Shown here piece by piece: positions 52,547 through 61,041 of a DNA stretch of 64,000 nt. Made by a program: the position numbers and the translations under genes. Origin of the DNA: Roseivirga sp. UBA6061. GTDB taxonomy: Bacteria > Bacteroidota > Bacteroidia > Cytophagales > Cyclobacteriaceae. Within the stretch, counting starts at the first letter, position 1; every line of letters begins with the position of its first letter. The notes below the pieces were generated by a model. The model was not told the DNA's origin and made no database searches. It saw only the letters and a program-made list of their open reading frames with translations. The stretch is from NCBI GenBank assembly GCA_002427745.1, contig DIYF01000061.1, forward strand, positions 106,388 through 170,387, given 5' to 3'.

Positions 52547-53377
52547 ATGAGAGTTAAACTTTTTTTATCCGTATGTATCGCATCATTCATTGCGGTTGGT
52601 TTTGTTTTTGTAGATAAGGAGCCTGATTACGGTGCATTCAAACAACCCTCTTCAGCTATTGAAGAATGGACAAGTCTGGAAGAAGGAGATTTACTGACTA
52701 GTCTTCAATCTGAGAAAGGAGCTTTTCTAAGTCATATTAACTTCGACAGGTCTCAGATTGAAGCGGCTTTAGCAGAGGAGGACATGCCAATTGTTGAGTT
52801 CGTTTTAGGGATCGATGAGGCTGGCAGTCTTACCTTTTTTGTAAACTCCCAATTTAACGGTAGTGATAAGACTTACAATTCGGGAACAACTGAGTTAAAG
52901 TCGAAAATGCGGCAGTTCGATAAAGAGAGCTACTACAAGCGAAATGAACAACTTCCTAAGAAATCAAGAGAGCATATCATCGATTTGGATGCAGCTATTG
53001 AAATGATCGAAAGATGGGAGAAATCTGGGGATTCTGAGAAAATTGGAGCTCTGGTTACTGATAATGGCGAGAGGCTCTTGTCGCTTTCTTATAATAGGGA
53101 GGTCTTCGAGAGTTTATTGAAAGTGAAAGCTGTAAGTTCTGTTTCAGTCTTTACGGCATTGAATGAAGATAATGACCTTACCTTGGTGTCCATAGGAAGG
53201 GATGTTAATGGTAACGTGTTAGTACCAGACAAAACCGAACCTAAGACGAAGGGTTATTTAATGCTTGATTTTGCACGTCCATGTCCCCCTACGTGTGTTC
53301 CGCCACCACCACCGCCATGTACTTCCACGAATTGCTCGGGCACTTGCATAGATGGGGCTTGTATAGGGGGAGATTAA
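52547..53377 (+). CDS. Exported protein with C-terminal RPCPPTC-polyproline motif
   Basis: The 276-aa protein has an N-terminal signal or anchor (LFLSVCIASFIAVGFVFV), a mixed helical body without known family (about 30-235) and a tail reading LDFARPCPPTCVPPPPPPC followed by a cysteine-rich end (CSGTCIDGACIGGD). The unrelated protein at 55634 carries almost the same tail motif. AT-rich start and T-runs upstream (52500-52540) suggest a weakly conserved promoter. Function unknown; the motif may be a sorting, anchoring or partner-binding tag. Confidence 0.7.
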   Translation: MRVKLFLSVCIASFIAVGFVFVDKEPDYGAFKQPSSAIEEWTSLEEGDLLTSLQSEKGAFLSHINFDRSQIEAALAEEDMPIVEFVLGIDEAGSLTFFVNSQFNGSDKTYNSGTTELKSKMRQFDKESYYKRNEQLPKKSREHIIDLDAAIEMIERWEKSGDSEKIGALVTDNGERLLSLSYNREVFESLLKVKAVSSVSVFTALNEDNDLTLVSIGRDVNGNVLVPDKTEPKTKGYLMLDFARPCPPTCVPPPPPPCTSTNCSGTCIDGACIGGD

Positions 53378-53503
53378 CTTATTTACAAAACTGAACTTAT
53401 TGGCCCAAAGTATGAAAATTAGGAGTGTAGTAAATTTAATAAGGCTGTTTCTCACTCCGTGATTGCTAATCGTGTAAGAATCTCTTCGGCTTAATACTTG
53501 TAT

Positions 53504-54151
53504 CTAAACAGAAATAAAGCCCAGCTTGATCGCCCGAATAATCAGGCCTGCCGTGTTTTTTACGCCAAACTTTTCAATCAGATTCTGACGATGCCCTTCA
53601 ATGGTACGTGGGCTGAGGAAGAGCTTATCAGCCATTTCCTGGGTGGTAAGCTCTTCACAGATAAGCTGAAGTACCTCTGATTCTCTGCGCGTCACTTCAA
53701 TATTATTACCGATTTTAGGTTGAGGCTTGCGCTTGGCTTTTACTCCGGAAAGCAAGGCTTTGGAGACAAAGTCATTGAAATAAAACTGGTTATCATGCAC
53801 GCTGTGGATGGCTTTGTGCAGTTCCTCCTCAGTGGTGTCCTTAAGCAGATAACCGTTGGCACCAATCTCCATCAGGTGAGCAATCATCTGCTCATCGTCA
53901 TACATGGTCAGGATAATGATACCAGTATCTTCATATTTCTCCTTGATGATCTTGGAGGTTTCAATGCCATTCAATACCGGCATTTCGAGGTCCAGTAATA
54001 TGATATCCGGCACCTGATCCTCCATAGCATCCAGTAATTCCCGGCCATTGGAGCCTTCAATTATAAGCTCAACCGAATCCATATCTTCCAGAAGCAGTTT
54101 GATGCCTTGTCTGAACAAGGTGTGATCGTCTACCAATGCCAGTTTAATCAT
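53504..54151 (-). CDS. NarL/FixJ-type response regulator
   Basis: The 215-aa protein has a receiver domain (LALVDDHTLFRQGIKLLLED; phospho-acceptor Asp near residue 54 in ILLDLEMPVLNG; ILTMYDD; GYLLKDTTEEEL) and a LuxR-type helix-turn-helix at about 149-207 (VTRRESEVLQLICEELTTQE, LFLSPRTIEGHRQNL). Its start overlaps the kinase stop by 8 bp. It should bind DNA when phosphorylated by the kinase encoded just upstream. Targets are unknown; the two RPCPPTC-motif genes beside the operon are candidates. Confidence 0.95.
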   Translation of the reverse strand: MIKLALVDDHTLFRQGIKLLLEDMDSVELIIEGSNGRELLDAMEDQVPDIILLDLEMPVLNGIETSKIIKEKYEDTGIIILTMYDDEQMIAHLMEIGANGYLLKDTTEEELHKAIHSVHDNQFYFNDFVSKALLSGVKAKRKPQPKIGNNIEVTRRESEVLQLICEELTTQEMADKLFLSPRTIEGHRQNLIEKFGVKNTAGLIIRAIKLGFISV

Positions 54152-54950
54152 AAGAAGTAACAGGTTTAAAAGTTTCGATTCTTAAATGTGTTCCGCCACC
54201 CGGCCTGAATTGAGGGGAAATAGTGCCATTAAGCAGGTTCAGGCGGCTTTCGATATTCCTAAGTCCCAGCCCCTGGTCAGAAGCTGCCATTTTGGTAAAA
54301 TCAAAGCCAATGCCGTTGTCCTGGTAGTCAATCTGGATGCTTCTCCCAATCTGTTGAATATCCAGGGTGATTTCGCTCGCTTTTGCATGCTTGAGCCCGT
54401 TTTGAAGCAGCTCCTGAATGATGCGGTAACAGCCCAGAGACTCTTCCGGAGGTACCATCAATTCATCAGGTCCGTTGCAGATGATCTCGATTTGTCCGGA
54501 GGTGTTGATTTTTTGGATCAGGCTCCTGATTGCAGCTACCAGGCCCAGTGCTTCCAGTACAGGGGGCTTCAGGTTGAGTGAGATTTGCCTTACGCTTTGT
54601 AAGGTTTCCGTAAGAATGTCAGTAGCACTGCTCAGTCTTTCTTTCATTTTAGCTTCGCTGGTATTGGGCTTGATTTGGCCTATATGGAGTTTGGAGGTGG
54701 TGATGAGGGCGCCCACTTCGTCATGCAGGGCTTCAGCTATGCGCTGTCTTTCTTTTTCCTGACTTTCGATAGAGGCCTTCAACAGGTTCTTCTGATAGTC
54801 TTCTTTGATCTGCTGATTGGCTTCCTGCTGTTTCAGTAACCTCCGCTGATAGACAATAAAGAAAGCAACCACTCCAAAGCCGAGCAAAAACATCCCCAGC
54901 ATACCGATCAGGATGATCTCTAATAAAGTTATTTGATCGGGTTCACCCAT
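54144..54950 (-). CDS. Sensor histidine kinase (HisKA_3, NarX/DesK type)
   Basis: The 268-aa protein has one membrane segment (EIILIGMLGMFLLGFGVVAF), a coiled linker, the HisKA_3 box (KERQRIAEALHDEVGALITT, His near residue 74) and an ATPase domain (ELLQNGLKHAKASEITLDIQ, DNGIGFD, GLGLRNIESRLNLLNG). No extracellular sensor domain is present, so sensing probably depends on the membrane protein encoded just before it, which overlaps it by 22 bp. Confidence 0.94.
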   Translation of the reverse strand: MGEPDQITLLEIILIGMLGMFLLGFGVVAFFIVYQRRLLKQQEANQQIKEDYQKNLLKASIESQEKERQRIAEALHDEVGALITTSKLHIGQIKPNTSEAKMKERLSSATDILTETLQSVRQISLNLKPPVLEALGLVAAIRSLIQKINTSGQIEIICNGPDELMVPPEESLGCYRIIQELLQNGLKHAKASEITLDIQQIGRSIQIDYQDNGIGFDFTKMAASDQGLGLRNIESRLNLLNGTISPQFRPGGGTHLRIETFKPVTSYD

Positions 54951-55597
54951 AAGGCAATAGTATACGTGGTGTTAAGAACCAGATTAAAAAAAGAGTTCAA
55001 GCCCCATGCTGCGAAGTGGAGTTCATAGTAGTAGCTGTATTCAGGATCATTCACTTGATTTCCTAGCAAAAATAGGATTAATGTGCCTGAATAATACATA
55101 ACAATTCCTGAACTAATCCAGAATTGTGAATTTCTTTCAAGTTTTTGATAACGGACTTCCTTCAGTAGCTTATGGAAATAGGAGAGAGCAAGGACTATAA
55201 GTATTATAGAAGCAGAGGTCGTAAGGTTAGAATTGAAATTATATTCCCAATGCTTTAGGTCTTTAAAAAAAAGTGCGTCAATTATAAAGTAGCCATTAAA
55301 GCAGATAAGAAATAGCTTAAGTGGTTTCCGCCATGTCAAGTATAAGTGGCGACTTAAAATAATGGCAAGTAGATTGAAGTTGATCAGAGCATATACATTG
55401 TAAACTTCCAGGTTTCTGAGTTGTTGATACCAGAGAATGTTAGCTATAATCTCAGTGAGGGCAGAAGCGATTACCAAATAACTCAGTAGTTTTTGAGTGG
55501 GGCTTAGTTTCCGAAAACGTACTAAGCCTACTATTAAAGGAATAATAATGCTGAGTGATGATATGAATGTAGAGTTTTCGACTAATTGCTTGATCAT
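54929..55597 (-). CDS. Multi-pass membrane protein, putative sensor partner of the kinase
   Basis: The 222-aa protein has about seven hydrophobic segments (SSLSIIIPLIVGLVRF, LLSYLVIASALTEIIANILW, LFLICFNGYFIIDALFF, ASIILIVLALSYFHKLL, SSGIVMYYSGTLILFLLG, FFNLVLNTTYTIALWV). No family name. The build is like other small membrane proteins encoded with sensor-less kinases in Cytophagales. The 22-bp overlap with the kinase gene supports one complex. Confidence 0.8.
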   Translation of the reverse strand: MIKQLVENSTFISSLSIIIPLIVGLVRFRKLSPTQKLLSYLVIASALTEIIANILWYQQLRNLEVYNVYALINFNLLAIILSRHLYLTWRKPLKLFLICFNGYFIIDALFFKDLKHWEYNFNSNLTTSASIILIVLALSYFHKLLKEVRYQKLERNSQFWISSGIVMYYSGTLILFLLGNQVNDPEYSYYYELHFAAWGLNSFFNLVLNTTYTIALWVNPIK

Positions 55598-55608
55598 AGA
55601 GATAGATT

Positions 55609-55629
55609 AAGAGCCTCCAAGAGGCTCTT
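55609..55629. terminator. Bidirectional hairpin between the 55634 gene and the kinase operon
   Basis: AAGAGCCTC-CAA-GAGGCTCTT is a perfect 9-bp stem with a 3-nt loop. On the plus strand TTTG follows; on the minus strand AATCT. It lies just past the stop of the minus-strand gene at 55634, so it probably limits read-through into the membrane protein/kinase operon. Confidence 0.6.
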
Positions 55630-55633
55630 TTTG

Positions 55634-56497
55634 TTATTTATTTGCTAATCCTCCGGTGCCTGGTGGTGGTGGTGGTGGTGGGTAACATGTTGGGGGGCAG
55701 GGACGGGAAAAATCCATAAATAACTCATCGTCTTCATCCTCTCCGTTAATTTTCCAGCTGATGCCGAAGCCGTGTTTTCGAAAAAGTGAGGAGGTGTCAG
55801 TATCAGCAAGCGTTTGGAATTTCAACCCGAATACTGGTATAAAGGCAATATCTGCCGTGGTGTGTTTGTTTAAATCCACGCCAGGGTAGATATACAGGTT
55901 AGTCAGGAATTCTCTGTTGGCAATAAAAAAATCCAGGCCTGCATCCGCTATCTGGTAGGAGAGTACGCGCTCAAGCCCTTCGGGGCTTTGACTGGTTACA
56001 GTATCTGCCATTTGATCAGAAGCGGTGTCAAGCCAGTTATTTCTTACCTGGTCTACGAAGGGTAGAGAAACTACCGATGATCCGTCATCAACATCTGAAC
56101 CCCAGTAAGATTTCCTGTTGTGCTTTACATCCTCAAATTCAAAGTAATAGGCTATGTTGTCCTTGCACTTGTAGGGATCGTTATGCTCTCTGCATTGTTT
56201 ACAATTCTCCTTACAATAGGTGAGTCCCAGGATCGGAACAAAATTGACCGTATAAGGTTTGAACTCAGAAAGTCCCATAACTACGCTGATACCAATAAGC
56301 CGTTCGTTTTCCTTGGGAGCGGCTGTTAGTTTTTCCAGGCCTTCTTTACTCAGTCGAAACTCGGTGCCCCGTACAAAGAAGGCATAGGCCTTTTTTTTGT
56401 CCGTGTCATCGAGCTTATGAAAATTCTGGTAGAGCTCACGGGGTTCCGTTTCCTGCCAGTTTTTCATGTACTCTGCTAATTTTTGATCTTTACTCAT
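55634..56497 (-). CDS. Cytoplasmic-type protein with C-terminal RPCPPTC-polyproline motif
   Basis: The 287-aa protein starts at ATG 56497 (MSKDQKLAEYMKNWQETEPR); a TTG two codons upstream is possible. No signal peptide. It has a cysteine cluster (LTYCKENCKQCREHNDPYKC) that could bind metal, and the tail FMDFSRPCPPTCYPPPPPPP, shared with the otherwise unrelated protein at 52547. No family recognised. It lies just upstream of the membrane protein/kinase/regulator operon on the same strand, split from it by a hairpin. Confidence 0.7.
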   Translation of the reverse strand: MSKDQKLAEYMKNWQETEPRELYQNFHKLDDTDKKKAYAFFVRGTEFRLSKEGLEKLTAAPKENERLIGISVVMGLSEFKPYTVNFVPILGLTYCKENCKQCREHNDPYKCKDNIAYYFEFEDVKHNRKSYWGSDVDDGSSVVSLPFVDQVRNNWLDTASDQMADTVTSQSPEGLERVLSYQIADAGLDFFIANREFLTNLYIYPGVDLNKHTTADIAFIPVFGLKFQTLADTDTSSLFRKHGFGISWKINGEDEDDELFMDFSRPCPPTCYPPPPPPPGTGGLANK

Positions 56498-56840
56498 ATT
56501 CAAAATCCATTTTGGTGTGTAATTGATTGTGCAATGAATATAGGAATTACAGATAAGGCATAATGAATTGCATTAAAGAATCACGTAAAAACCCGGGGTT
56601 GTTCCCGTAGTTGCTACCGGAAGTGGATTATAATACCAGTTGATATAGTCTGCGTATTTCTCCGCGATAAGCAAATCCAGTTTGAATACCCTGTTAACGC
56701 CAGTCTGTTTGCCGGACCTTTGAAATGTTGATCAACCGAGGAGAAGCCAGCGCAGCCTCTCACATTTTAATCCCGGGCAGTAAGCCGAACAGCCCTTAAC
56801 CTAGTAGGCACTTTTTAACACACAAAACATTATTGACGTT
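56498..56840. other. Gene-free 343-nt interval
   Basis: No gene, tRNA or clear terminator seen. It separates the divergent genes at 55634 (minus) and 56841 (plus), so promoters for both should be here. No clean TAnnTTTG box or long palindrome was found. Confidence 0.5.
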
Positions 56841-57035
56841 ATGGCAACTATATCAATTATTAACCAGTCAGGAGAAACTATTAAAACCAATGAAGTAGTA
56901 AACAGCCCTACCATTTCAGATCTTGGAAATGGAGACACTACGAAAAACATGACTTTGGAAGCTGGTAAAGCTTACAATGTTCAGGTTAACCTGAATGATG
57001 GCGTTATTGCAGTGGCTATCTTCGATGCACATTGA
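56841..57035 (+). CDS. Small beta-rich protein of unknown function
   Basis: The 64-aa protein (MATISIINQSGETIKTNEVV...) is beta-rich, without signal peptide or cysteine. The pattern of alternating Asn/Thr strands and a central GDTTKNMTLEAGKAYNVQVN suggests one small beta sandwich or an assembling subunit. It has a perfect terminator 24 nt after the stop, so it is a monocistronic unit and probably real. No family recognised. Confidence 0.7.
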   Translation: MATISIINQSGETIKTNEVVNSPTISDLGNGDTTKNMTLEAGKAYNVQVNLNDGVIAVAIFDAH

Positions 57036-57058
57036 GATAGCTCCACTTACGCAAACAG

Positions 57059-57091
57059 AAAGCCCTGACGGTTCCGTCAGGGCTTTTTTTA
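57059..57091 (+). terminator. Intrinsic terminator after the 64-aa gene
   Basis: AAAGCCCTGACG-GTTC-CGTCAGGGCTTT is a perfect 12-bp stem with GTTC loop running into a T-tract. Confidence 0.95.
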
Positions 57092-57176
57092 TGTCATTTG
57101 ACCAAGGTTCGAATGTCGATGTTTCAGTCAGTGTCTTGACAGTCAAAGACTCGTCAAGTCAGAAACCATATATTAC

Positions 57177-57203
57177 AAAAAAAAGCAGTCATTGCTGACT
57201 GCT
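57177..57203 (-). terminator. Terminator of the tRNA-Arg gene
   Basis: On the minus strand AGCAGTC and GACTGCT pair (7 bp, 6-nt loop) and are followed by an eight-T run, 8 nt beyond the 3' end of the tRNA. Confidence 0.85.
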
Positions 57204-57211
57204 CTTTGATG

Positions 57212-57285
57212 TGATCCGCTCAGGACTCGAACCTGAAACCTACTGCTTAGAAGGCAGTTGCTCTATCCAGTTGAGCTAGCAGACC
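57212..57285 (-). tRNA. tRNA-Arg (anticodon TCT)
   Basis: The reverse strand folds as a cloverleaf: acceptor GGTCTGC with GCGGATC, D-arm GCTCAACTGGATAGAGC, anticodon stem ACTGC/GCAGT with loop CTTCTAA (TCT), T-arm CAGGTTCGAGTCCTG, discriminator A. The CCA end is not encoded. Confidence 0.95.
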
Positions 57286-57567
57286 TCCGTGCTTTGCCTA
57301 CCTGTTTTTACTTTTTTTATCAGATCAAACGGGTGTGCTTTTTCAAAGCGAGTGCAAATATAGTGAAATCACTTTTTCGATTGCAAAACGAAAAGCAAAA
57401 TTATTTAGAAAAAGATCGATGGTCCGTAGGGAGAGGCAGCCTGTACAGAGGTAGGGCAGGAGAGTTGTACAAATGAAAAAGCGGGCTGAGGAGAGTGGTA
57501 AAATTTGAGGATGCGTTGTTCGGAAAAAACCATGGAATCAATTCAGCCGAAATGCAGTTAAAAGGCT

Positions 57568-58464
57568 ATGGAATATCGTACACTCCGGAGAGCCGGATGG
57601 CAGGTGAGCGAACTCTCTTTTGGCTGCATGTCACTGCAGGGAAATGATGCTGAAAATGCCAGGCTTTTACACAAAGCTTTTGATCAGGGAATTAACTATT
57701 TTGATACGGCTGATCTTTATCAAAACGGAGCCAATGAAGAGACCGTTGGCAAGGCTTTACAGGACAGGAGAGAGGAGGTAATGATTGCCACCAAGGTAGG
57801 GAATGAGTTGCGCCCGGATGGGAGTGGCTGGGACTGGAATCCGACAAAGGAATATATTCTCAGAGCCGTGGATGAAAGTCTCAAAAGGCTCCGCACTGAC
57901 TACATTGATCTGTACCAATTACACGGTGGTACTATGGATGATCCTATCGATGAAACCATAGAAGCCTTTGAAATATTAAAGAGCTCCGGTAAGATCAGGC
58001 ACTATGGAATTTCCTCCATCAGGCCGAATGTGATTCGTGAATATCTGGACCGTGCTCATATTCTTAGCAACATGATGCAGTACAGTTTACTTGACCGGAG
58101 ACCGGAAGAGGAAGCCATGCATTTGTTTCATGAACAAGGTGTGGGGGTGATGGTCAGAGGTGGGCTGGCGAAGGGACTTTTAGCCGGAAAAGCTGCAACT
58201 TCTTATTTAAACTACCCTATTCAAGTAGTTGAATTACTGTTGAATAAAATAAGTGGTTTCTCAATTGAGAAAATGTCAAAATCCAAGGTGGCCTTGCAGT
58301 GGATTCTGGCCAATCCTGTGGTGAGCACCGTAGTGCTGGGTATCAGGACAGAAGCACAACTGGACGATGCATTGGCCTATTACAAGAGTCCTTTTCTCAG
58401 TGATGAGCAGCTGAGAGAACTAAGTGCAGTTCTGAAGCCCAACCTCTATGCAAACCACCGATGA
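57568..58464 (+). CDS. Aldo/keto reductase
   Basis: The 298-aa TIM-barrel has the AKR tetrad in place: NYFDTADLYQNGANEETVG (Asp, Tyr), EVMIATKVG (Lys), DYIDLYQLHGG (His), plus the NADPH-site region near IRTEAQLDDALAYY. It should reduce a carbonyl with NADPH in the cytoplasm. It overlaps the DUF547 gene by 4 bp (ATGA), so both are made together. The substrate is unknown. Confidence 0.93.
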   Translation: MEYRTLRRAGWQVSELSFGCMSLQGNDAENARLLHKAFDQGINYFDTADLYQNGANEETVGKALQDRREEVMIATKVGNELRPDGSGWDWNPTKEYILRAVDESLKRLRTDYIDLYQLHGGTMDDPIDETIEAFEILKSSGKIRHYGISSIRPNVIREYLDRAHILSNMMQYSLLDRRPEEEAMHLFHEQGVGVMVRGGLAKGLLAGKAATSYLNYPIQVVELLLNKISGFSIEKMSKSKVALQWILANPVVSTVVLGIRTEAQLDDALAYYKSPFLSDEQLRELSAVLKPNLYANHR

Positions 58465-59129
58465 AGTTTGATCACCAGCAGTTCTCGCGGTTTATGAAAA
58501 CCGTATTGGCCGACTATCTTTCCGGATCTCAGGTAAGGCATGAGGTCTCGAACAAATGGATTGATGAGCTGGAGATATTTGATCTGCAGTCACTTTCGGA
58601 TGATGATTTGAAAAGGGCCTTTTGGGTCAATGTTTACAATGGACTGACCAACTACTTTATCATCAGCAGGGGGCTGGAAAAATCTGTCTTGGAAGTGCCG
58701 GATTTCTTTACCGCACTCACTGTAAATATTAGAGGAGAAGACTTTTCTCTTGATGATATTGAGCACGGTATTTTGCGAAAAAACGGAGAGAGAAAAAAGG
58801 GAAAACCGGTGCAGTTTTCGGAAGGAAATCCAAAGCGAAAATGGATGGTGAATCTCTTCGATCCACGCATTCATTTTGCCCTGAATTGTGGCAGTGTTTC
58901 CTGTCCTCCCATTGCCTTTTATTCTGCGGAAAACATAGGGCAGGAACTGGGGCTGGCGGAAGCCGGTTTTGTCTCACAGGAATTCATAGTTGACCACCTG
59001 AATAGGGAGATTCGATGCTCAGAAATATTTATCTGGTACCAAAAAGATTTTCCGGGAAAATACCTGGAGTCTCCCTCACTGAATGGGTATCGTGTAAGAG
59101 CTGTCCCTTACCAGTGGACCATCCACTAA
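58461..59129 (+). CDS. DUF547 domain protein
   Basis: The 222-aa protein shows the DUF547 core: AFWVNVYNGLTNYFII, DDIEHGILR, LFDPRIHFALNCGSVSCPPI and the C-terminal FIWYQKDFPG. No signal peptide is seen, unlike many exported members. The conserved Cys/His pattern (HFALNCGSVSCP) recalls a papain-like cysteine site, but activity is not established for the family. It is translationally coupled to the aldo/keto reductase. Confidence 0.88.
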   Translation: MKFDHQQFSRFMKTVLADYLSGSQVRHEVSNKWIDELEIFDLQSLSDDDLKRAFWVNVYNGLTNYFIISRGLEKSVLEVPDFFTALTVNIRGEDFSLDDIEHGILRKNGERKKGKPVQFSEGNPKRKWMVNLFDPRIHFALNCGSVSCPPIAFYSAENIGQELGLAEAGFVSQEFIVDHLNREIRCSEIFIWYQKDFPGKYLESPSLNGYRVRAVPYQWTIH

Positions 59130-59150
59130 AAGACGGTTGTTAAATATGAA

Positions 59151-59432
59151 CTACCCGGGGTCCTTTCCCTTAAGAATTTCCTCAGTGGCCTTTCCTGTGC
59201 TGGCTGTATCGATGGAATATAAAGTTGTTACTCCCTGAGTGGTGGCTGCCTGGGCAGTGACGTTCGATTGCTCCTGATTGGCAGTAGCATTATGCGCAGC
59301 ATTACTCAATGCCTGAGCTGTAGCCTGATACACATTGCCCATGGCAGTGGCGGGAGCTTCAGCTACTACTTTCACATTACTTTGTGTAACAGCATCGGTA
59401 ACTTGGTCTTTGTTCGGTTCTGGTTTTGCCAT
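59151..59432 (-). CDS. RebB family R-body protein
   Basis: The 93-aa protein starts at ATG 59432 (MAKPEPNKDQVTDAVTQSNV); the frame continues upstream but without RebB character. The RebB/killing-trait pattern is clear: VTDAVTQSNVKVVAEAPATA, YQATAQALSNAAHNATANQE, TAQAATTQGVTTLYSIDTAS. Reb proteins polymerise into coiled ribbons (R-bodies) that extend on a pH trigger. Usual loci hold several reb genes; only one is seen in this window. It lies convergent to the DUF547 gene. Confidence 0.88.
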   Translation of the reverse strand: MAKPEPNKDQVTDAVTQSNVKVVAEAPATAMGNVYQATAQALSNAAHNATANQEQSNVTAQAATTQGVTTLYSIDTASTGKATEEILKGKDPG

Positions 59433-59612
59433 AAGTGTCAGGTTTTTGAATTTTTGTATGGTGAATATAAGTATTCTTATCAGAAATAAAGAGGCTGCAT
59501 GACCCGATTTGACAAGTGACTGAGCCATATTGAAAAGGTTTTTAGAGATATTTGTCCGATTTTCGGAGATCATTCGTCATAAGACCAAAACCCGTAAAAT
59601 CTGATATTGATC

Positions 59613-60302
59613 ATGAGTTTATCTATTCCTAAATCAAATTTTAAATTCCTTTCTGACCTGATGGCCAATAACAACCGGGATTGGTTTAATGATAATAAAA
59701 AGTGGTATCAGGAAGAGCATCAGCATGTGGTCGATTTTGCCGGGGAGCTCTTGTCAAAGCTTAGTACGATTGATCAGATAGCCACCGTCAGTGGTAAAAA
59801 AAGTCTCATGCGTATTTACCGGGATGTGCGTTTTTCCAAAGACAAATCCCCGTATAATCCCCGTTGGGCCGGAAGTTTCGGACGCATTAAGCCTGAACTA
59901 AGAGGGGGATATTATTATCATATCCAACCTGGACGCACTGTTGTAGGCGGAGGTTTTTATAATCCTAATCCGGATGATCTCAAATTGATCAGAAATCACA
60001 TTGCCCAGGATGATCAGCCCCTAAGGGAGGTGCTGAACGATCCGGCTTTTAAGAAAATGTTTGGAGAACTTGGGGGAGAGCAGGTGAAAACGGCTCCCAA
60101 GGGATTTGATAAAGAGCATCCGGCTATTGATCTGCTTCGATATAAATCCATGTATGTTTTTCATGAGTTTACAGATGAGGAGGCTACTGCTCCTGATTTT
60201 GCTGATAAAGCCCTTGAGGTATGGAAAACGATACGACCTTTCTTTGACGTGATGACGGAGATTCTGACCACTGATTTAAATGGTCTGTCACTGATCAAAT
60301 AA
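59613..60302 (+). CDS. DUF2461 (TIGR02453) family protein, copy 1
   Basis: The 229-aa protein starts at ATG 59613 (MSLSIPKSNFKFLSDLMANN). DUF2461 signatures: NNNRDWFNDNKKWYQEEHQH, RIYRDVRFSKDKSPYNPRWA, GGGFYNPNPDDLKLIRNHIA, LKTAPKGF-like VKTAPKGFDKEHPAIDLLRY. It is cytoplasmic with no known reaction. Its 3' end overlaps the convergent lipoprotein gene by 15 bp. A diverged paralogue is at 61042. Confidence 0.92.
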   Translation: MSLSIPKSNFKFLSDLMANNNRDWFNDNKKWYQEEHQHVVDFAGELLSKLSTIDQIATVSGKKSLMRIYRDVRFSKDKSPYNPRWAGSFGRIKPELRGGYYYHIQPGRTVVGGGFYNPNPDDLKLIRNHIAQDDQPLREVLNDPAFKKMFGELGGEQVKTAPKGFDKEHPAIDLLRYKSMYVFHEFTDEEATAPDFADKALEVWKTIRPFFDVMTEILTTDLNGLSLIK

Positions 60303-60902
60303 GTCGATTCCGGGAACACTGAAGGTTTCAGGACTTACAGGTGACTGATCAACCAGGATGGCTTCTCTTTCAATTTTGAAAACCCCGCTTTCGTATTCGT
60401 AACGGAGGTAGTGAAAGGGGGCAAAGCTGTATTGGCTGTTGTAATGCGAGAGTTGGTATGCGCTGAAGTTTTCAGGCACAACAGAAAGCTTTGAGCTTAC
60501 CCAGAATCTGTGATATACGCCATTGATCACCTTGACAAGTTCGGTACAAGAGTGATTGAGGATGGTTTCTTTTTTGCCTGAAAAATAGAGGGTATCCAGG
60601 TGCTTTTCCTCACGCGTAACATCTCTCACAACGACACTGTCGGTCAGGATCGTGAATGTGAAGGCTTTGTCTTTGAGATAAATGATTTTCGGACTTCCAC
60701 TGCCGTTGCTTTCTTCTGTGTAGTTTCCCTTCCGATGGGTCCAGGTGAGCGTATCCCCGAAAATCTGATTATAGACATTTGCGTCAACCGAGCTGTGTTT
60801 GCTGATGACCCTTTGTTGGTAAATCACCCTTCCTTCAAATTCTGAAGGCTGTTGGCAACCGAGGATGAGGAGCAGAAGTAGGTAGACTAAAGGAGATCGC
60901 AT
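60288..60902 (-). CDS. Lipoprotein of unknown function
   Basis: The 204-aa protein starts at ATG 60902 (MRSPLVYLLLLLILGC, lipobox LILGC); the open frame upstream is not credible. The body is beta-rich (FEGRVIYQQRVISKHSSVDA, HSCTELVKVINGVYHRFWVS) and distantly recalls DUF4412/GLPGLI-type periplasmic proteins. It lies between the two DUF2461 genes on the opposite strand. Confidence 0.75.
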   Translation of the reverse strand: MRSPLVYLLLLLILGCQQPSEFEGRVIYQQRVISKHSSVDANVYNQIFGDTLTWTHRKGNYTEESNGSGSPKIIYLKDKAFTFTILTDSVVVRDVTREEKHLDTLYFSGKKETILNHSCTELVKVINGVYHRFWVSSKLSVVPENFSAYQLSHYNSQYSFAPFHYLRYEYESGVFKIEREAILVDQSPVSPETFSVPGIDLFDQ

Positions 60903-61041
60903 AACTTTTGTGCTATTTATGATTTTGGAATGAGACTGTGATGGGAGATGACTGACTATGGGTAAACACCCATCATGTTTAACCGAATAGCTGAATGAAT
61001 TCACCTTGGAAACATTAAGGCATACGACTAGTTTAGTGGCC

